NCBI GenBank assembly: GCA_034436375.1
Contig: DAOTVS010000054.1
Span: 1 to 14,316, forward strand
Direction: 5' to 3'
Source of the DNA: DAOTVS01 sp034436375
Lineage (GTDB): Bacteria; Chloroflexota; Anaerolineae; SpSt-313
DNA: 14,316 bases
The notes below the pieces were generated by a model. That model saw only the letters and a program-made list of their open reading frames with translations, ran no database searches and was not told the origin of the DNA. This document shows, piece after piece, positions 14,095 to 14,316 of this stretch (position 1 is the stretch's first letter; every line of letters begins with the position of its first letter). Position numbers and translations under genes: made by a program.

Positions 14095-14316
14095 ATGATG
14101 AGCCGATCCTCCTACGGCGAGCTCCTGGCGGCCCCCACCCAGGATGCGGCGCCGGTGACGAGCTCCCCGCCCCCCACCGCTGCAGCTCAATACACCGCCG
14201 CCGGCCAGCTTCAGTCACTGACCTGTGGCAACGGCGTCGCCACCACCTGGGGCTATGACCCCGTGACCGCGCGGCTGAGCTCGATTTCCGCCCCCGGTGT
14301 GCTCAACTTGAGCTAC
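14095..14316 (+). CDS. RHS/YD-repeat protein fragment, runs off the right edge
   Basis: From the ATG at 14095 the frame is open for 74 codons to the last base. The second half shows two YD/RHS-type repeat units: YTAAGQLQSLTCGNGVATTW and GYDPVTARLSSISAPGVLNL, then SY. RHS proteins form large secreted or surface beta-cocoons, often carrying toxin tips. The preceding residues are Ala/Pro/Ser-rich. The frame is open upstream to 13933 without a convincing start. A GGAGG at 14077-14081 is 13 bases before the ATG, which is marginal. The likely natural N-terminus is the signal peptide at 13958 in another frame. With only about 40 linker residues between signal peptide and repeats, either the repeats begin unusually early or an internal piece has been lost. 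The rest of the gene is outside the window. Confidence 0.6.
   Translation, partial: MMSRSSYGELLAAPTQDAAPVTSSPPPTAAAQYTAAGQLQSLTCGNGVATTWGYDPVTARLSSISAPGVLNLSY

Overview
The window is GC-rich, densely packed bacterial chromosome. Its gene content suggests a member of the Chloroflexota, probably near Anaerolineae. The clues are a topoisomerase I with an extra N-terminal zinc ribbon, a helix-hairpin-helix radical SAM DNA-repair-like protein, and an intergenic repeat of the GCGAAGG type. The taxonomic call is an inference from gene flavour; no rRNA or other marker gene is present. I saw no tRNA, rRNA, CRISPR array, insertion sequence or prophage.

Layout, left to right. (1) Bases 1-1053 (+) hold the C-terminal part of a radical SAM protein whose frame is open through the left edge. 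(2) It converges, with a 3-base gap, on dinB (DNA polymerase IV, minus strand). (3) A 252-base divergent intergenic region separates dinB from dgt (dGTPase, plus strand). It holds a TTGACA/TATCCT promoter for dgt and a small palindrome over the probable dinB start region. (4) A long imperfect hairpin repeat lies between the convergent dgt and a two-membrane-segment protein of unknown function, and touches both stop codons. (5) The minus-strand run topA - xer recombinase - M24 aminopeptidase - membrane protein looks like one operon from a promoter at about 9585-9613. (6) A second minus-strand run, TPR protein - xdhC - YqeB/EF2563-like protein - hemW, has overlapping genes and starts from a near-consensus promoter at about 13767-13795. 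(7) A divergent near-consensus promoter at 13857-13885 and a perfect Shine-Dalgarno lead into a signal-peptide ORF. One base inserted into a C6 run would join that ORF to an RHS/YD-repeat frame running off the right edge.

Themes. The left half is DNA maintenance and nucleotide-pool control: repair-like radical SAM protein, lesion-bypass polymerase, dGTPase, topoisomerase I and Xer recombinase. The DinB C-terminus carries a clamp-binding peptide, and the radical SAM protein carries a similar one. The right half is cofactor-enzyme maturation: XdhC and the YqeB-like protein serve molybdenum hydroxylases, and HemW is a heme chaperone. No hydroxylase structural gene is in view.

Most of the window is ordinary housekeeping sequence, and I do not see a clearly new multi-gene system. 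The best candidates for a second look are the frame-split RHS gene, the TPR protein with a degenerate phosphoribosyltransferase-like domain, the unknown membrane protein in the topA operon, and the hairpin shared by two stop codons.
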